This document shows, one piece after another, positions 34,104 through 42,956 of a stretch of 43,241 bases of DNA (its first letter is position 1; each line of letters begins with the position of its first letter). Source of the stretch: Alteribacillus sp041949975 (GTDB taxonomy: Bacteria; Bacillota; Bacilli; Bacillales; Marinococcaceae). A program made the position numbers and the translations under genes. Location of the stretch: NCBI RefSeq assembly GCF_041949975.1, contig NZ_JBHFQG010000032.1, positions 1 through 43,241 on the forward strand, in the 5' to 3' direction. A model generated the notes under the pieces. It did no database searches. It had not been told where the DNA came from and worked only from the letters and a program-made list of their open reading frames with translations.

Positions 34104-35662
34104 TACATGACACCTTCCTCTGAGTCCTCTGCTTTTTTGTACTCCCCGTTTTTTAATTTTGCACGTAACACTTTTCCTACTGCGCTTTTGGGGATTTCTG
34201 ATAAAAATACATAGTCTCTGGGACGCTTGAAATTAGATAAAGCAGCATTATCTTTGCAATAATTATCTAATGTTTCTGCTGTTACAGAGGCATTGTTAGC
34301 TACAATAAACGCCACTACTTTTTCACCCCATCGATCATCCTGCAATCCGACCACTGCTGCTTCAGAAACATGTGGATGTGCAGACAATATATCTTCTACT
34401 TCGAGTGGATGAATATTTTCACCGCCAGAAATTATCATGTCATCTACTCGACCAACCACATATAGGTCTCCATCTGAATCTACGATGCCCATGTCGCCGG
34501 TGAAATACCAGCCGTCACGCAAAGATTTTTTTGTCGCATCTTCTCGTCTCCAATATCCTTGAAAAGCTTCAATCGACCTCGTGTCTACAATAATTTCACC
34601 GGGCTCTCCTTTTTCAACAATGTCATCTGGTGCAGCGTTTCCATCCGGGTCAGGAATGACCAAGCGAAGATTTTGGTGAAACCCAGCTTTACCAGCACAT
34701 CCCGGTTTTTTGTCTAAGTAATCACAGATGGAGAAAGTATATACTTCTGTGCTGCCATAATGGTTGACAAATACTTCAGGGGATAGCTTTTTAAAGCATT
34801 CTTCTGTGAGTGCTTGGGTCATAGCTGCTCCTGCATAACCAAGTTTCCGTAACGACGTCAGATCATATTTTTCATATTCTGGATGATGCAGCACATCATG
34901 AATAATCGTTGGGACTAAATAAACACTAGATATTTTCTCTTTCTCTACTACTTCTAACACTTTTTTTGGTTCAAAATCTGGGATCATAGCCAGTTTTCCA
35001 TTTAAAAATGCCATCGATAAAAGCGAGCGCATTCCCATCGTGTGATAAAGCGGCATAATACCAAGAGTACTTTCTTTTTGTTCATATTTATTTTGAATAA
35101 TATGAGCTATAGCTGCACCATACTCGTTTTTATGTGTGCGCGGGACTCCTTTAGGTTTTCCAGTCGTGCCTGAGGTGTAAAGCATAAGGCAGTAATCCTT
35201 CTCTGATATTACAGGTTTCTTGAAATTTTCATTTTTCTGTGAGATTACCTTCTGATAAGTGGTATCTGCTTTGGAATCGTCGTGAATACTCATTAGCAAT
35301 GGCTTATTTTGCTCGGTCGCTTTCATCACCGCTTCTTCACTAACTTGTTCATAAACCACCATCTTCGCTTCAGCGTTTTGCACACAATACTTTACTTCAT
35401 CCGCTGATAATCTATAGTTAATAGGAGTGAAAACGGCTCCAATTTTTTGAATAGCCCAATAAAGGGCAACCATTTCTTTTCGGTTTTTTATTAGAGTAAT
35501 AACCCTGTCTCCCTGTTCCACGCCCAAATGTTGTAAACCAAAAGCTAATCGGTTTGTCATTTGGTCCATTTCTTGATAACTATAACGAGTATCCTCTTCT
35601 ACGATTGCTGTTGATAAAGGATATCTGGAGACAGCAAACTCAAAAAGGGAACCTAAATTCAA
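34103..35662 (-). CDS. AMP-forming acyl/aryl-CoA ligase
   Basis: This is the second complete ANL ligase of the region (519 residues). It has the P-loop LYTSGTTGKPKGVPRTH, NHYGSTEVYTF, WYFTGDMG, the canonical hinge segment MIISGGENIHPLEVED and the catalytic lysine in SAVGKVLR. The start is a TTG after AAGGTGAAGATCT, as in its paralogue. It sits between the 2Fe-2S subunit gene of the Mo hydroxylase and the two hydratases, with short gaps, so it is part of the same transcript. It probably makes the CoA ester on which the hydratases act. The substrate class is inferred to be an aromatic or cyclic acid; long-chain fatty acids cannot be excluded by sequence. Confidence 0.9.
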   Translation of the reverse strand: MNLGSLFEFAVSRYPLSTAIVEEDTRYSYQEMDQMTNRLAFGLQHLGVEQGDRVITLIKNRKEMVALYWAIQKIGAVFTPINYRLSADEVKYCVQNAEAKMVVYEQVSEEAVMKATEQNKPLLMSIHDDSKADTTYQKVISQKNENFKKPVISEKDYCLMLYTSGTTGKPKGVPRTHKNEYGAAIAHIIQNKYEQKESTLGIMPLYHTMGMRSLLSMAFLNGKLAMIPDFEPKKVLEVVEKEKISSVYLVPTIIHDVLHHPEYEKYDLTSLRKLGYAGAAMTQALTEECFKKLSPEVFVNHYGSTEVYTFSICDYLDKKPGCAGKAGFHQNLRLVIPDPDGNAAPDDIVEKGEPGEIIVDTRSIEAFQGYWRREDATKKSLRDGWYFTGDMGIVDSDGDLYVVGRVDDMIISGGENIHPLEVEDILSAHPHVSEAAVVGLQDDRWGEKVVAFIVANNASVTAETLDNYCKDNAALSNFKRPRDYVFLSEIPKSAVGKVLRAKLKNGEYKKAEDSEEGVM

Positions 35663-35677
35663 AGATCTTCACCTTCC

Positions 35678-36172
35678 TTATTCAGAATTGCCATCGGTTG
35701 ATTGTTGAACAGCTTCAACGATACCTGTATATCCAGTACAACGGCACAAGTGACCGGATAACATTTCTTTAATCTCTTGCTTCTCTGGTTGAGAATTTTC
35801 ATTTAAAAACTCCACACTAGACATTAAAATTCCAGGTGTGCAAAAACCGCACTGAAGCGCATGATGTTTTGAGAAAGCCTCTTTCAGTGAACGCCCGGTC
35901 TCATTATTATCTAGCCCTTCTACGGTTTCGATCTTTGTTTCATCAGCTTGAACAGCAAATATAAGGCAGCTTCTAACTGCTTTTCCATCCAGTAAAACAG
36001 TACAGGCTCCGCACACTCCGTGTTCACATCCAACGTGTGTACCTGTCAACCCAACATCCTCCCGTAAAAAATCACTAAGCAGCTTGCGCGGTTCTACTTC
36101 TTTTTCGTGAGATTTTCCATTTATCATCGTTTGTATCTTCATTTTTTCCTTGCTCTCTACTTTTTTGATCAT
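35678..36172 (-). CDS. molybdenum hydroxylase 2Fe-2S subunit (CoxS type)
   Basis: This small electron-transfer subunit of a xanthine-oxidase-family enzyme carries two 2Fe-2S clusters. The N-terminal plant-type ferredoxin cluster is seen in GCEHGVCGACTVLLDG, with a later CLIF cysteine, and the second in QCGFCTPG with HLCRCTGY. The chosen ATG at 36172 follows GGGGAG closely (four bases); another in-frame ATG at 36142, after AAGGA, would give MKIQTMINGK, the more typical family N-terminus, so the start is uncertain by ten residues. The 164-residue length is normal. It follows the FAD subunit gene by one base. Confidence 0.92.
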   Translation of the reverse strand: MIKKVESKEKMKIQTMINGKSHEKEVEPRKLLSDFLREDVGLTGTHVGCEHGVCGACTVLLDGKAVRSCLIFAVQADETKIETVEGLDNNETGRSLKEAFSKHHALQCGFCTPGILMSSVEFLNENSQPEKQEIKEMLSGHLCRCTGYTGIVEAVQQSTDGNSE

Positions 36173-36173
36173 G

Positions 36174-37055
36174 TTACTCCCCACTTTCAATTGCTCTTTG
36201 ATAAGCTTTGTGCAAGGATTTTTTTATTAAAACTTCTGCTAAATTTATTCGATATTCTGCTGACGCATGTAAATCAGAATCCGGCTCGGCTTTCTCTACC
36301 ATTTTTTGTACGACTTCTTTTATCCCTTGTTCGGTTAATTTTTGTCCTATTAATAGATTGAAATCGTCTTCTTCTGCCAACAAGGGAACAGCATCAATAC
36401 CTCCTGCTGCTATTGTTCCACCTAAAATGTTTCCGTCTTCGTCAACATCAAGCATGCTAGCTGCAGCAACTAGAGCAAAGTCTCCATGCCTGCGGCTGAA
36501 TTCTTCAAAAGCGTATCCTTTTGGAATGGAATCTATCGGTATATGAATAGCTGTCAGCAATTCATCAGGCATCATATCTGTTGTCAAATAAGTTAGAAAA
36601 AATTCATCCAAAGGAGCTTCTCTTTCTTCATCTGCATTCGAAATAATCACTTTTGCACCTAGAGTTAAGAGAGTAAGAGGAAGTTCTGCACTGGGATCGG
36701 CGTGAACCAGGCTTCCCCCTACTGTCCCGCGGTTTCTTGTCTGAGAATGACCGATAAATCTAGAGGCTTCTCTAAGAATCGGAACATTATTTGCTGCTAA
36801 TTCAGATTTCTCTAAATCGCTTTGGCGCGTGAGAGCACCTATTTTTAAATAACCTTCCTCCAGTTTTATATAATCTAATTCTTTTAAATGGTTAATATCT
36901 ATCAGACACTCCGGTTCTGACATCCTCATATTCAATATAGGGATAAAACTTTGCCCTCCCGCAAGAATTTTTCCTTCATCTCCATAATCGGTTAAAAGCT
37001 CTAATGTTTCTTTTACTGTTGATGGACGGAAATAGTCAAATTGAGCCGGTTTCAC
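36174..37055 (-). CDS. molybdenum hydroxylase FAD-binding subunit (CoxM type)
   Basis: This subunit passes electrons from the iron-sulfur clusters to FAD. It has the two FAD motifs LAGGQSFIPILNMR and TVGGSLVHADPSAELP of the family, and a C-terminal CO-dehydrogenase flavoprotein domain. A GTG at 37055 is preferred as start: AAAGGAG lies eight bases upstream (37070-37064) and the protein then begins VKPAQFDYFRP, as in homologues. A longer frame from a TTG at 37088 would place that ribosome binding site inside the gene. The product is 293 residues. Electron acceptor is probably the respiratory chain or oxygen; not determinable. Confidence 0.92.
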   Translation of the reverse strand: MKPAQFDYFRPSTVKETLELLTDYGDEGKILAGGQSFIPILNMRMSEPECLIDINHLKELDYIKLEEGYLKIGALTRQSDLEKSELAANNVPILREASRFIGHSQTRNRGTVGGSLVHADPSAELPLTLLTLGAKVIISNADEEREAPLDEFFLTYLTTDMMPDELLTAIHIPIDSIPKGYAFEEFSRRHGDFALVAAASMLDVDEDGNILGGTIAAGGIDAVPLLAEEDDFNLLIGQKLTEQGIKEVVQKMVEKAEPDSDLHASAEYRINLAEVLIKKSLHKAYQRAIESGE

Positions 37056-37090
37056 TTCTCTCACTCCTTTTTGAACGGTAATCGCCAATA

Positions 37091-37546
37091 CTAGGAAGCG
37101 GACTGCTGCCTTTGTAATTCTTTTTTAGCTTTCTTAAAAAAGTCATTTATAATTAACTTGGCAACTCCACCGAGCATACGCTGCCCAATAGATGCCACTT
37201 TTCCTTTCACGTCAGCTGTATACGTATAATGAAGTAACGTTTCATTAGCTCCATCAGATTCTAAATGAATATTTCCTTCTGCATCCACAATTCCTGGGTT
37301 GCCTTCCCCATGCACAATAAGAGTGTAGTGGTTTGGTTCCTCCACATTCGTTAATGTTATGGTTGCGTCATATTTTCCTTTAACAGACGCAATACCTACG
37401 GAAAGGTCGGCCTTATATTTGTTTTCCTCCATTTTTTCTAAGTCTTTGCATCCCATAATGCATTTTTCCAAAACGTCAGGATCCATTAATTGGTTAAATA
37501 CCTCTTCCTTGTTACCTGGTAATTTGATTTCGCCTTTGCCTTCCAT
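37091..37546 (-). CDS. CoxG-like SRPBCC protein
   Basis: This 151-residue protein of the carbon-monoxide dehydrogenase subunit G (CoxG) family has an SRPBCC fold. The start MEGKGEIKLPGNKEEVFNQL and the pattern DPDVLEKCIMGCKDLEK are typical. In CO-oxidising bacteria CoxG helps anchor the enzyme at the membrane, and a quinone-related role has been proposed. It also accompanies non-CO Mo hydroxylases. The C-terminus here is basic and amphipathic (KAKKELQRQQSAS), without a membrane helix. The ATG follows GGAGGAATACTAA and the gene abuts the large-subunit gene directly. Confidence 0.88.
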   Translation of the reverse strand: MEGKGEIKLPGNKEEVFNQLMDPDVLEKCIMGCKDLEKMEENKYKADLSVGIASVKGKYDATITLTNVEEPNHYTLIVHGEGNPGIVDAEGNIHLESDGANETLLHYTYTADVKGKVASIGQRMLGGVAKLIINDFFKKAKKELQRQQSAS

Positions 37547-39973
37547 TTAGTATTCCTCCTTTACAACAGCTCGTTTTTTTTCTTGAATCTTTCTCCATAT
37601 TCTATCTGGGGAAAGAGGAAGGTCATCTATCATAATGTCAAAGGGCGTCAAAGCATCCGTTACTGCATTTGCTATGACTGATGGAGCACTCATAGTGTTT
37701 CCTTCACCTAAACCTTTAGCTCCTAAAGGGGTGAGCGGAGAAGGTGTTTCTTGATGTTCGATTGTAATGTTTGGAATCTCTGTAGCAGTAGGACAAAGGT
37801 AATCCATAAAACTGCCGCTTTGCAGTTGTCCATTACTGTCATATGCCAGCTCTTCAAACATAGCTCCGCCAAGTCCGTGCGCCAGTCCCCCTAATATTTG
37901 TCCATTTGCTATAGTAGGGTTGAGCAATTTACCTGCATCATGTACAGTCACATAATCTAAAATGTCTACATGTCCTGTATCAGGGTCTACTTCCACGGTA
38001 ACTACATCTGCAACAAAACCATACGTTACAGATCCATTCACTGTATCGTCATGTGCAGGTGCCTTAGCTGCTGAAATTGTATAAAACGCAGATTCGTGCA
38101 TGCCTGGTTCCATGCCTTCTGGCAAATCTGTCGGGTTCCAATGCGCTGTACCTATCAACCTTTTTAAGCTCACTTGTTTTGTTTCATCTTCTTCTGCTAC
38201 GGCCCGGCCATTTTTAATGGTTAAGTTTTGTGAAGACTCACCAAGTTGGTGTCCCGCAATACGAAGCAATTTATTACGAACTTTTTGAGCAGCTTGGTAT
38301 ATAGCACTTGACCCAATGGGAGCAAAGCGGCTGGAATAACTTCCTGAAGCAACGGACCAAGGGTTTGTGGCAGTGTCCATCTCAGCAATTACTTTTACTG
38401 CTTCTGGTTCCACATTTAACACTTCACTAACAATTTGTGCAGCTACCGTTTCATGACCTTGTCCCGATGGTACTGTGCTGATTCTGACCGTAACACTTCC
38501 TCGTGGATCAATACTGACAGTAGCTCCTTCTGCACATCCTGATTTAGGCAGAGACTGTTGACGCTCTTCTGGCGTTAGAGCGACCGTGACATAACCCATG
38601 TTAGACCCCGAAGGTTCCACAATCGCTGCTAAACCGATACCAAGATACTTTCCCTTCTTCCACGCTTCTTTTTGTTTCTTTCTAAATTCGTTATATTGAG
38701 CTGTGTCCAGGGCCGTTTTCAAGGCTTTCTGATAATTACCACTGTCATAAATGCCCCCAGAAGGAGTCTCATACGGAAAAGCATCGGAAGGAATTAAGTT
38801 TTTCTCTACTAAATCGACTGCATCGATATCCAACTTTTTTGCAATGTGCTGCATCATGCGCTCAAGCGGAAAATACAGCTGTTGTCCTCCGTACCCTCGT
38901 ATGAGTCCAGTAGGACTTTTATTTGTCATAACAGCGACTGTTTCCATCTGTAAGTTTTTTATTTTATAAGGTCCAAGCGTATTAGAATGCGTTCGGTATA
39001 AACTCGCTGGTTCAGGGGCCCTTATATATCCGCCAACGTTGTCTACCATTTTCATTTTCATTCCAAGAATCGTACCATCATTATTTACAGCTGCATCTAT
39101 CCAGGTCACTCTGTCTGTTCCACTAGAACTGGCCATCAAGTTCTCTTGTCGATCTTCCGTCCATTTCACTGGCACTCCTGCTTTTCTGGCAGCTACAGCC
39201 ATTAAAACGATATACGGAAACATACCGGATTTAATTCCATAACTTCCGCCGATATCTTTTGGTACCATCAACCGCAGTTGGTTACTTGGAACATTTAATG
39301 CGGCTGACATCACAGTGTGTAAAGTAAACGGGCCATGGAAGTTAGCCCATACGGTATATTGATTTTCACTAGATGTATAATCTGCGATAACTCCATAATT
39401 TTCTACGGGAGTAGCACTATATTTTGGAAAGTGAAATTTATGGCTTATGACCATATCCGCTTCTTCAAAAGCTTTTTCTGAATCCCCATAATCATAGAAT
39501 CGCTGGTTAGCAATATTGGTACCGATATTTTCGTGTAAAATCGGTGCATCATGCTCCATTGCTTCCTCAATGTCGACTACGGCATCAAGAGGTTCATATT
39601 CTACTTTAATCGTATCTAACGCATCTTCAGCGAGATACCGATCTTTTGCTATTACTACAGCTACAGGCTCTCCTACAAATCTCACTTTATCTACAGCTGC
39701 AGGGTAATAATGGATAGGTTCTGATACACCTACCGGGAAGGGTTTTGTATGTTCTAAAATATCTTCTCCGGTTAGTACGTCCACAACCCCCTCCATCTTT
39801 AAGGCTTGTTCGGTATTGATTTTTTTAATGTTTGCATGGGCATACGGACTGCGCAAAATCGCTGCGTGATGAATATTAGCGAAAGGCTCTAAGTCATCAA
39901 CATAACTTCCTTCACCTGACATTAATCGTGCATCTTCTACCCTGCGCATAGAATGTCCAATTCTATCAGTCAT
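37547..39973 (-). CDS. molybdenum hydroxylase large (Mo-cofactor) subunit
   Basis: This is the catalytic subunit of a xanthine-oxidase-family enzyme that inserts an oxygen from water into a C-H bond. The 808-residue protein starts IGHSMRRVEDARLMSGEGSYVDD, as in CoxL-like proteins, and has the catalytic glutamate E757 in GAKGLGEGN. The active-site loop reads GLIRGYGGQQLYFPLERMM. Carbon-monoxide dehydrogenase has AYRCSFR at this place, so a CO-oxidising function is unlikely; a hydroxylase for an aromatic, heterocyclic or aldehyde substrate is more plausible. It overlaps mocA by eight bases and is next to coxG. Neighbouring CoA ligase and hydratase genes suggest that the substrate may be an acid or its CoA ester. 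Confidence 0.92.
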   Translation of the reverse strand: MTDRIGHSMRRVEDARLMSGEGSYVDDLEPFANIHHAAILRSPYAHANIKKINTEQALKMEGVVDVLTGEDILEHTKPFPVGVSEPIHYYPAAVDKVRFVGEPVAVVIAKDRYLAEDALDTIKVEYEPLDAVVDIEEAMEHDAPILHENIGTNIANQRFYDYGDSEKAFEEADMVISHKFHFPKYSATPVENYGVIADYTSSENQYTVWANFHGPFTLHTVMSAALNVPSNQLRLMVPKDIGGSYGIKSGMFPYIVLMAVAARKAGVPVKWTEDRQENLMASSSGTDRVTWIDAAVNNDGTILGMKMKMVDNVGGYIRAPEPASLYRTHSNTLGPYKIKNLQMETVAVMTNKSPTGLIRGYGGQQLYFPLERMMQHIAKKLDIDAVDLVEKNLIPSDAFPYETPSGGIYDSGNYQKALKTALDTAQYNEFRKKQKEAWKKGKYLGIGLAAIVEPSGSNMGYVTVALTPEERQQSLPKSGCAEGATVSIDPRGSVTVRISTVPSGQGHETVAAQIVSEVLNVEPEAVKVIAEMDTATNPWSVASGSYSSRFAPIGSSAIYQAAQKVRNKLLRIAGHQLGESSQNLTIKNGRAVAEEDETKQVSLKRLIGTAHWNPTDLPEGMEPGMHESAFYTISAAKAPAHDDTVNGSVTYGFVADVVTVEVDPDTGHVDILDYVTVHDAGKLLNPTIANGQILGGLAHGLGGAMFEELAYDSNGQLQSGSFMDYLCPTATEIPNITIEHQETPSPLTPLGAKGLGEGNTMSAPSVIANAVTDALTPFDIMIDDLPLSPDRIWRKIQEKKRAVVKEEY

Positions 39974-40577
39974 TTTTGAACACCTCTTTTAGAACATAAC
40001 GTTCATAGTCTTGCTTTGTATCAATGTCATGCAGTTTAAATCCTTTTTTATGCAACAAGCGGCGATCTTTTTTGTTATTTTCTATTACCATTCTGCCTCC
40101 TTTATCTCCACTTACTTTTTTTAAATCTTTAAACAATGTTTTATCAAAAAGTACTGGATGATTTGGAATTCCGTCATAGGCTGGCTGACTGATAACAACA
40201 CGTTCTTTTGTGTAATGGCTAATGAGGTCATTTATCACTTCTTCTTTCATACCAGGTTGATCACCAAGTAAAATACCTGCTGCGTCGATACCTTTTGGCA
40301 AGTTATCTATTCCTTTCTTTAAGGAAGTACTCATTCCTGATGCAGCTTCACTATTCCAAACAACTTTTACATCCAAATCCTTCAACTCATTTTCTAATAA
40401 TGGGAAATGTGGATTGAGCACAACAACTATTCCATCAGCTTTACTGTTACATGCTGTTTTAACAACCATTCTTAACATGCTTTCTTTAGGAGCGGGAAAT
40501 AAAAGCTTTTGTGCTCCCATCCTCGTAGAGAATCCCGCCGCTAATACAACCAACCAAATTTTTGTTTTTTTATTCAT
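39966..40577 (-). CDS. MocA-like molybdenum cofactor cytidylyltransferase
   Basis: This 203-residue nucleotidyltransferase of the MobA/MocA family has the N-terminal VVLAAGFSTRMGAQKLLFP (GxxxRxGxxK pattern) and LLGDQPGM with the metal-binding aspartate. MocA attaches CMP to molybdopterin, giving the MCD cofactor used by xanthine-oxidase-family enzymes; this fits the downstream large subunit, which it overlaps. The ribosome binding site is weak (AAAAG before the ATG). Confidence 0.88.
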   Translation of the reverse strand: MNKKTKIWLVVLAAGFSTRMGAQKLLFPAPKESMLRMVVKTACNSKADGIVVVLNPHFPLLENELKDLDVKVVWNSEAASGMSTSLKKGIDNLPKGIDAAGILLGDQPGMKEEVINDLISHYTKERVVISQPAYDGIPNHPVLFDKTLFKDLKKVSGDKGGRMVIENNKKDRRLLHKKGFKLHDIDTKQDYERYVLKEVFKND

Positions 40578-40591
40578 CTTTTAAAACCTTT

Positions 40592-41698
40592 TCATGAAAG
40601 CACTTTCATTTTTTGTCCGTGAATGGAACCTGCCTTCAAATGAAGAGATGAACCGTTACGACCGTTTTTCACTTTTAACATTTCGGCTAGAATGCTTAAC
40701 GCAATTTCCTCTGGAGTTTCTGCACCGACATCAAGCCCCACCGGATAATGCAAATTGCTCATATCGCTTGGAAAAGTTGTTCCTTGTCTTTCTAGCGATT
40801 CCATTAATCTTCTTGTTCGTTGTCTAGCTCCCAAAACCCCAAGATATGTTAGATTTTTTGATAACATTTTCTCTAAATAAAACAAATCTTTTTCAAAATG
40901 ATGAGACATGATGACAACGGACACATCTCCCTCAAAGTCCAATGTTTCCATATCACCTGGAGAAGAAATATGCACGAAACGGTCTATATGTGGAAACTTT
41001 TCTCTCGTCAAGTATTCAGGACGATGGTCAACCAAACTCACATGCCACCCCAAATTTTTTGCTAATTGAGTAACTGGAACGGCATCGGATCCTGCTCCAA
41101 AAATTACAATTTTTGGAGTAGGTTGTATAGTTTCCATAAAACATTCAACTGGAAACGGTTTCCCCTCTTCTTTAGAAAGCGCTTTTATTTTAAATAATGT
41201 ATAATCCTCCACCTTTGAAGGGTCGGTTTCTTCCATAAAATCGTTATAGTCCCACACACTGCCCGCAGATATTTTTTCTTCTTCTCCTGATCTTGTCACA
41301 GTAACAAGTCTATAGGGCTCGGGACTCGTTAATGATTTACGATAAGTGAGTAGAATGTTGTGAGCGACCAAAGGATTTTTTTCCGGGTCAAACAATTGGA
41401 GAAATATGGTGAGTCCTCCGTCACATCCAACTCCTAACCCCCATAAAGCATCCTCGTCTCTTAAATCATAATTTATAATTTGAGGTTCTCCAGTTCTCAT
41501 AACTGTCTTACAATATTCAAATATATCTCCTTCTACACACCCCCCACTTAAAACGCCAATTATATTTCCGTTTTCATAAAAAATACTTTTAGCTCCAGTC
41601 TGACGGTATGTTGAACCTTCCGTATTTATAATAGTGGCAATTACTGCTTTTTCTTTGTGAAGCCAGCAATGTTCTAGTTCATTTATAAGATGAAGCAT
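40592..41698 (-). CDS. XdhC-family molybdenum cofactor insertion protein
   Basis: XdhC proteins bind the cofactor and help its sulfuration and insertion into the hydroxylase. The 368-residue protein has an N-terminal XdhC domain (AVIATIINTEGSTYRQTGAK, GVLSGGCVEGDI with the conserved cysteine) and a C-terminal Rossmann domain (IVIFGAGSDAVPVTQLAKNL, VDHRPEYL, GVLGARQRTRR). The start is the ATG at 41698, six bases after GAGGTG; an in-frame GTG at 41707 overlaps that site. First gene of the nine-gene leftward operon; a -10 TATAAT at 41735-41730 is close upstream. Confidence 0.9.
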   Translation of the reverse strand: MLHLINELEHCWLHKEKAVIATIINTEGSTYRQTGAKSIFYENGNIIGVLSGGCVEGDIFEYCKTVMRTGEPQIINYDLRDEDALWGLGVGCDGGLTIFLQLFDPEKNPLVAHNILLTYRKSLTSPEPYRLVTVTRSGEEEKISAGSVWDYNDFMEETDPSKVEDYTLFKIKALSKEEGKPFPVECFMETIQPTPKIVIFGAGSDAVPVTQLAKNLGWHVSLVDHRPEYLTREKFPHIDRFVHISSPGDMETLDFEGDVSVVIMSHHFEKDLFYLEKMLSKNLTYLGVLGARQRTRRLMESLERQGTTFPSDMSNLHYPVGLDVGAETPEEIALSILAEMLKVKNGRNGSSLHLKAGSIHGQKMKVLS

Positions 41699-41729
41699 AA
41701 TATTCACCTCATTTAACGGTTATAAGTGG

Positions 41730-41735
41730 ATTATA
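41730..41735 (-). promoter_or_regulatory. candidate -10 of the xdhC-Mo hydroxylase operon
   Basis: A perfect TATAAT on the minus strand lies 32 bases before the xdhC start; no good -35 is visible, suggesting need for an activator. Further upstream (41740-42060) the DNA is very AT-rich, with a short AT palindrome at 41819-41833, and I see no gene in it. Confidence 0.4.
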
Positions 41736-42060
41736 TAAATAGTTTTGATGTAATTGTTTTAAAATTCACTTTATTCCATTTTCATTATTTTGCTTTTTTC
41801 GACAAGGATTTTAAAAATAATAAAAGTTTTATTTTGTGGTCTTAAGCCTATTCTTCTCGGGTTTTCCCTCAATTTATATTACGTGTCTTGCCAAAACTTC
41901 AATCGGCATTTTAATAATTTTTTAAACTTTCATTTATATAAGAAATATTCTGTAAGAAGCTTTTGATCAGGATAATTCGCTTTATCTAAAAAATTAAAAG
42001 CAAAATATTGAAAGTTGCGATTTACTTATACAAGTTATTTTTATGAATAATTGATTCGCC

Positions 42061-42120
42061 CCATAAAAAAACACGCTGAACAACTTATTAGGATTAGTCA
42101 TTCAGCGTGTTTTTTTATGG
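42061..42120. terminator. large bidirectional terminator after moaD
   Basis: A perfect 20-bp inverted repeat (42061-42080 with 42101-42120, 20-base loop) has A-tracts and T-tracts inside the outer stem (AAAAAAACACGCTGAA and its complement), so it can end transcription in either direction. It lies 100 bases after moaD and separates the cofactor genes from the xdhC operon. Confidence 0.85.
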
Positions 42121-42220
42121 ATCAAGAAGTTAGAAGATATTATGAGCTATAGTCTAGTTGGCCTAAAGGGCCCGTTATTTCAAATCATTACGGAAATGCG
42201 CTTTGAGTGATACTTCAATC

Positions 42221-42454
42221 CTACCCGCCGCTTACTGGCGGAATCAAAGCAACCGTATCTCCCTCTTCAAGCACTTCCGATCCATCAGCATACTCTTCAT
42301 TTACTGCTGCCATCGTATGATCAAGAGAAGATAAGCCATGTTCTTCTTCAAGCCATTGCTTTAATTGGTCTATTGTTACACCAGCTTTTTCTATTTCCAA
42401 ACTGTTCTTTCTGGTTTCTTCTTGCAGCCGGGCAAAAAACAACACTTTAATCAT
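42221..42454 (-). CDS. moaD: molybdopterin synthase sulfur carrier subunit MoaD
   Basis: MoaD is the ubiquitin-like sulfur carrier whose C-terminal glycine is thiocarboxylated by MoeB and donates sulfur in molybdopterin synthesis. The 77-residue protein begins MIKVLFFARLQEE and ends VALIPPVSGG with the required Gly-Gly. It overlaps moaE by eight bases. Confidence 0.95.
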   Translation of the reverse strand: MIKVLFFARLQEETRKNSLEIEKAGVTIDQLKQWLEEEHGLSSLDHTMAAVNEEYADGSEVLEEGDTVALIPPVSGG

Positions 42455-42923
42455 TGCTTGCTCCTTTCGGGGGTTTTCCTTCCGGATAGGGAGTGTTTTC
42501 TAACTGATCCCCGATCCAGGCTGAGCCATCATCCCAATGCTCTTTTTTCCATATAGGCACGATCTCTTTGATACGCTCAATGATGTACTCATTGGCCTCG
42601 TAAGCAGATTTTCGGTGAGGGGAGGATACGGCGATCACGACAGCCGCGTCTGATATTTCTAATGTGCCAGTTTGGTGAGTGATCGCGCTCCTCGTATCCG
42701 GCCATTTTTCTTGTACTTCCTTATCAATCTGTGCGAGCATTTTTTCAGCCATATCTTTATAGGCCTGGTACTCCAACCTTAATGTTCGTTTACCATGTGT
42801 AAATTCACGGACGGTGCCGATAAAGGTCGTAATCGCTCCACATTCACGGCGCTTGACTTTCTGAATGACATCCTCTATGGAAATAGGATGATCCGTCACC
42901 TCAAAGCGTTTATTTTCACTCAT
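42447..42923 (-). CDS. moaE: molybdopterin synthase catalytic subunit MoaE
   Basis: MoaE forms the heterotetrameric molybdopterin synthase with MoaD and converts precursor Z to molybdopterin. The 158-residue protein shows the family pattern GAITTFIGTVREFTHGK, LEYQAYKDMAEK, the conserved HRKSAYEA and the lysine in PIWKKEHW. Length is typical for Bacillus MoaE. It is followed by moaD in the same transcript. Confidence 0.95.
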   Translation of the reverse strand: MSENKRFEVTDHPISIEDVIQKVKRRECGAITTFIGTVREFTHGKRTLRLEYQAYKDMAEKMLAQIDKEVQEKWPDTRSAITHQTGTLEISDAAVVIAVSSPHRKSAYEANEYIIERIKEIVPIWKKEHWDDGSAWIGDQLENTPYPEGKPPKGASND

Positions 42924-42956
42924 CTCTTTCCCACCTTTTGAAAATATATATCATCT

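Noticed and set aside
32432..35662. Ferulate pathway (feruloyl-CoA synthetase plus hydroxycinnamoyl-CoA hydratase-lyase)
   Set aside because: The crotonases have the two-glutamate active site and GGTQRI segment of ordinary enoyl-CoA hydratases, not the pattern of the hydratase-lyase. The vanillin-like aldehyde dehydrogenase alone is not enough.
37547..39973. Carbon-monoxide dehydrogenase large subunit (CoxL) function
   Set aside because: The AYRCSFR active-site loop of true CO dehydrogenase is absent; the position reads RGYGGQQLY. CoxG presence alone is not specific for CO oxidation.
41740..42060. Molybdenum-cofactor riboswitch or other structured RNA upstream of xdhC
   Set aside because: The stretch is AT-rich with no multi-stem structure; the only strong hairpin (42061-42120) is a terminator after moaD.
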